From assembly GCF_022967985.1 (NCBI RefSeq), contig NZ_JALJVC010000009.1, forward strand, positions 49,501 to 113,500: a stretch of 64,000 bases of DNA, written 5' to 3'. Below are positions 63,784 to 64,000 of the stretch, one piece after another; within the stretch, counting starts at the first letter, position 1, and every line of letters starts with the position of its first letter. The position numbers and the translations under genes are program-made. This DNA is from Acinetobacter lwoffii (lineage in GTDB: Bacteria > Pseudomonadota > Gammaproteobacteria > Pseudomonadales > Moraxellaceae). A model generated the notes under the pieces. It was not told where the DNA came from and did no database searches. It saw only the letters and a list, made by a program, of their open reading frames with translations.

Positions 63784-64000
63784 TTATAAATAGATTAATA
63801 AATATAATTACAAACAATGATTTGATCTAAGTTTATACCAAAATAATAAGTAAAAATATTTGAATTAAAGTCAAGGTAAATTCGAAACAGCTTAAGTTTT
63901 ATTGGTGAGGTCATGTTAAGTATCGTATTTCTTCACAGTTAATAATATTCAAAAGGAATTGTATTTTTAATGTTTTATTTAATTTTTTAAAAATATAGAA

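Noticed and set aside
1..64000. tRNA, rRNA, CRISPR, insertion sequences, prophage or integron parts
   Set aside because: No T-loop-like GGTTCRA blocks with cloverleaf context, no regularly spaced repeats, and no transposase or integrase-like protein were seen. The spacers are mostly short and AT-rich.

Overview
The window looks like ordinary chromosome of an Acinetobacter (Moraxellaceae, Gammaproteobacteria). The evidence is moderately AT-rich DNA with very AT-rich spacers, the protein families and their sequence flavour (PutA without a DNA-binding domain paired with an Lrp-type regulator, a complete iscRSUA-hscBA-fdx cluster, a phasin beside an SCP2/UbiJ-like gene, DUF6231 and DUF6776 type proteins), and local orders such as glnS/ppiB/lpxH and hupB/ppiD. 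Species cannot be fixed by eye. I see no rRNA, tRNA, CRISPR array, insertion sequence, integrase or prophage gene. Most genes are housekeeping and intact; only the first gene is cut, by the window edge.

Layout. 1-10.7 kb: end of a class II fructose-bisphosphate aldolase, a DMT transporter, a small zinc-ribbon-like protein, a nitroreductase, an HpcH/HpaI aldolase, two small unknown genes, lpxH, ppiB, glnS, a bestrophin-family channel, an LRAT-like protein and a small cysteine-containing protein. 10.7-19.8 kb: trmA and a nitrogen/carbon block for proline and aspartate (putA, divergent Lrp-type regulator, putP, aspA). 19.9-26 kb: a small unknown gene, mfd, a HIT-like protein and a membrane-anchored class III nucleotide cyclase. 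26-31.6 kb: the ISC iron-sulphur cluster operon on the minus strand, behind a promoter overlapped by a near-consensus IscR site. 31.6-39.2 kb: SCP2/UbiJ-like membrane protein, phasin, hupB, ppiD, an Ig-repeat protein, DUF2797, DUF6231-like and YidB-like genes. 39.2-46.2 kb: a three-gene minus-strand set (PfkB/adenosine kinase, Rieske protein, YqiJ-like membrane protein), a GNAT enzyme, a PreP-like M16C protease and outer-membrane phospholipase A. 46.2-52.2 kb: KtrAB-type potassium uptake, an unknown membrane-anchored protein, ilvA, rpiA and a YgjP-like metallopeptidase. 52.3-59 kb: argC, a DUF6776-like protein, clpS-clpA, a UPF0060 membrane protein, an unknown periplasmic protein and argF. 59-64 kb: a TetR regulator divergent from prpB-prpC, an unknown exported protein, a CinA-type amidase and a last small unknown gene.

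How the genes work together. PutP imports proline and PutA oxidises it to glutamate, with the divergent Lrp-type protein as likely regulator; AspA next to them feeds fumarate and ammonia. The isc cluster builds Fe-S clusters for clients such as the local Rieske protein, with IscR autoregulation visible in the DNA. ClpS delivers N-degron substrates to ClpA. PrpB and PrpC act in the methylcitrate cycle for propionyl-CoA, but acnD/prpF do not follow them here. argC and argF are scattered arginine genes.

The less ordinary signals are two copies of a compound palindromic repeat (5465-5560 and 51335-51444), dyad-symmetric candidate operators (59775-59829, 4302-4376, 17955-17976), hairpins inside the isc operon, two possible very small genes (6424-6474 and 10076-10171), and several unassigned proteins (the Ig-repeat protein, the LRAT-like protein, the UbiJ-like protein). 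I found no clear novel multi-gene system.
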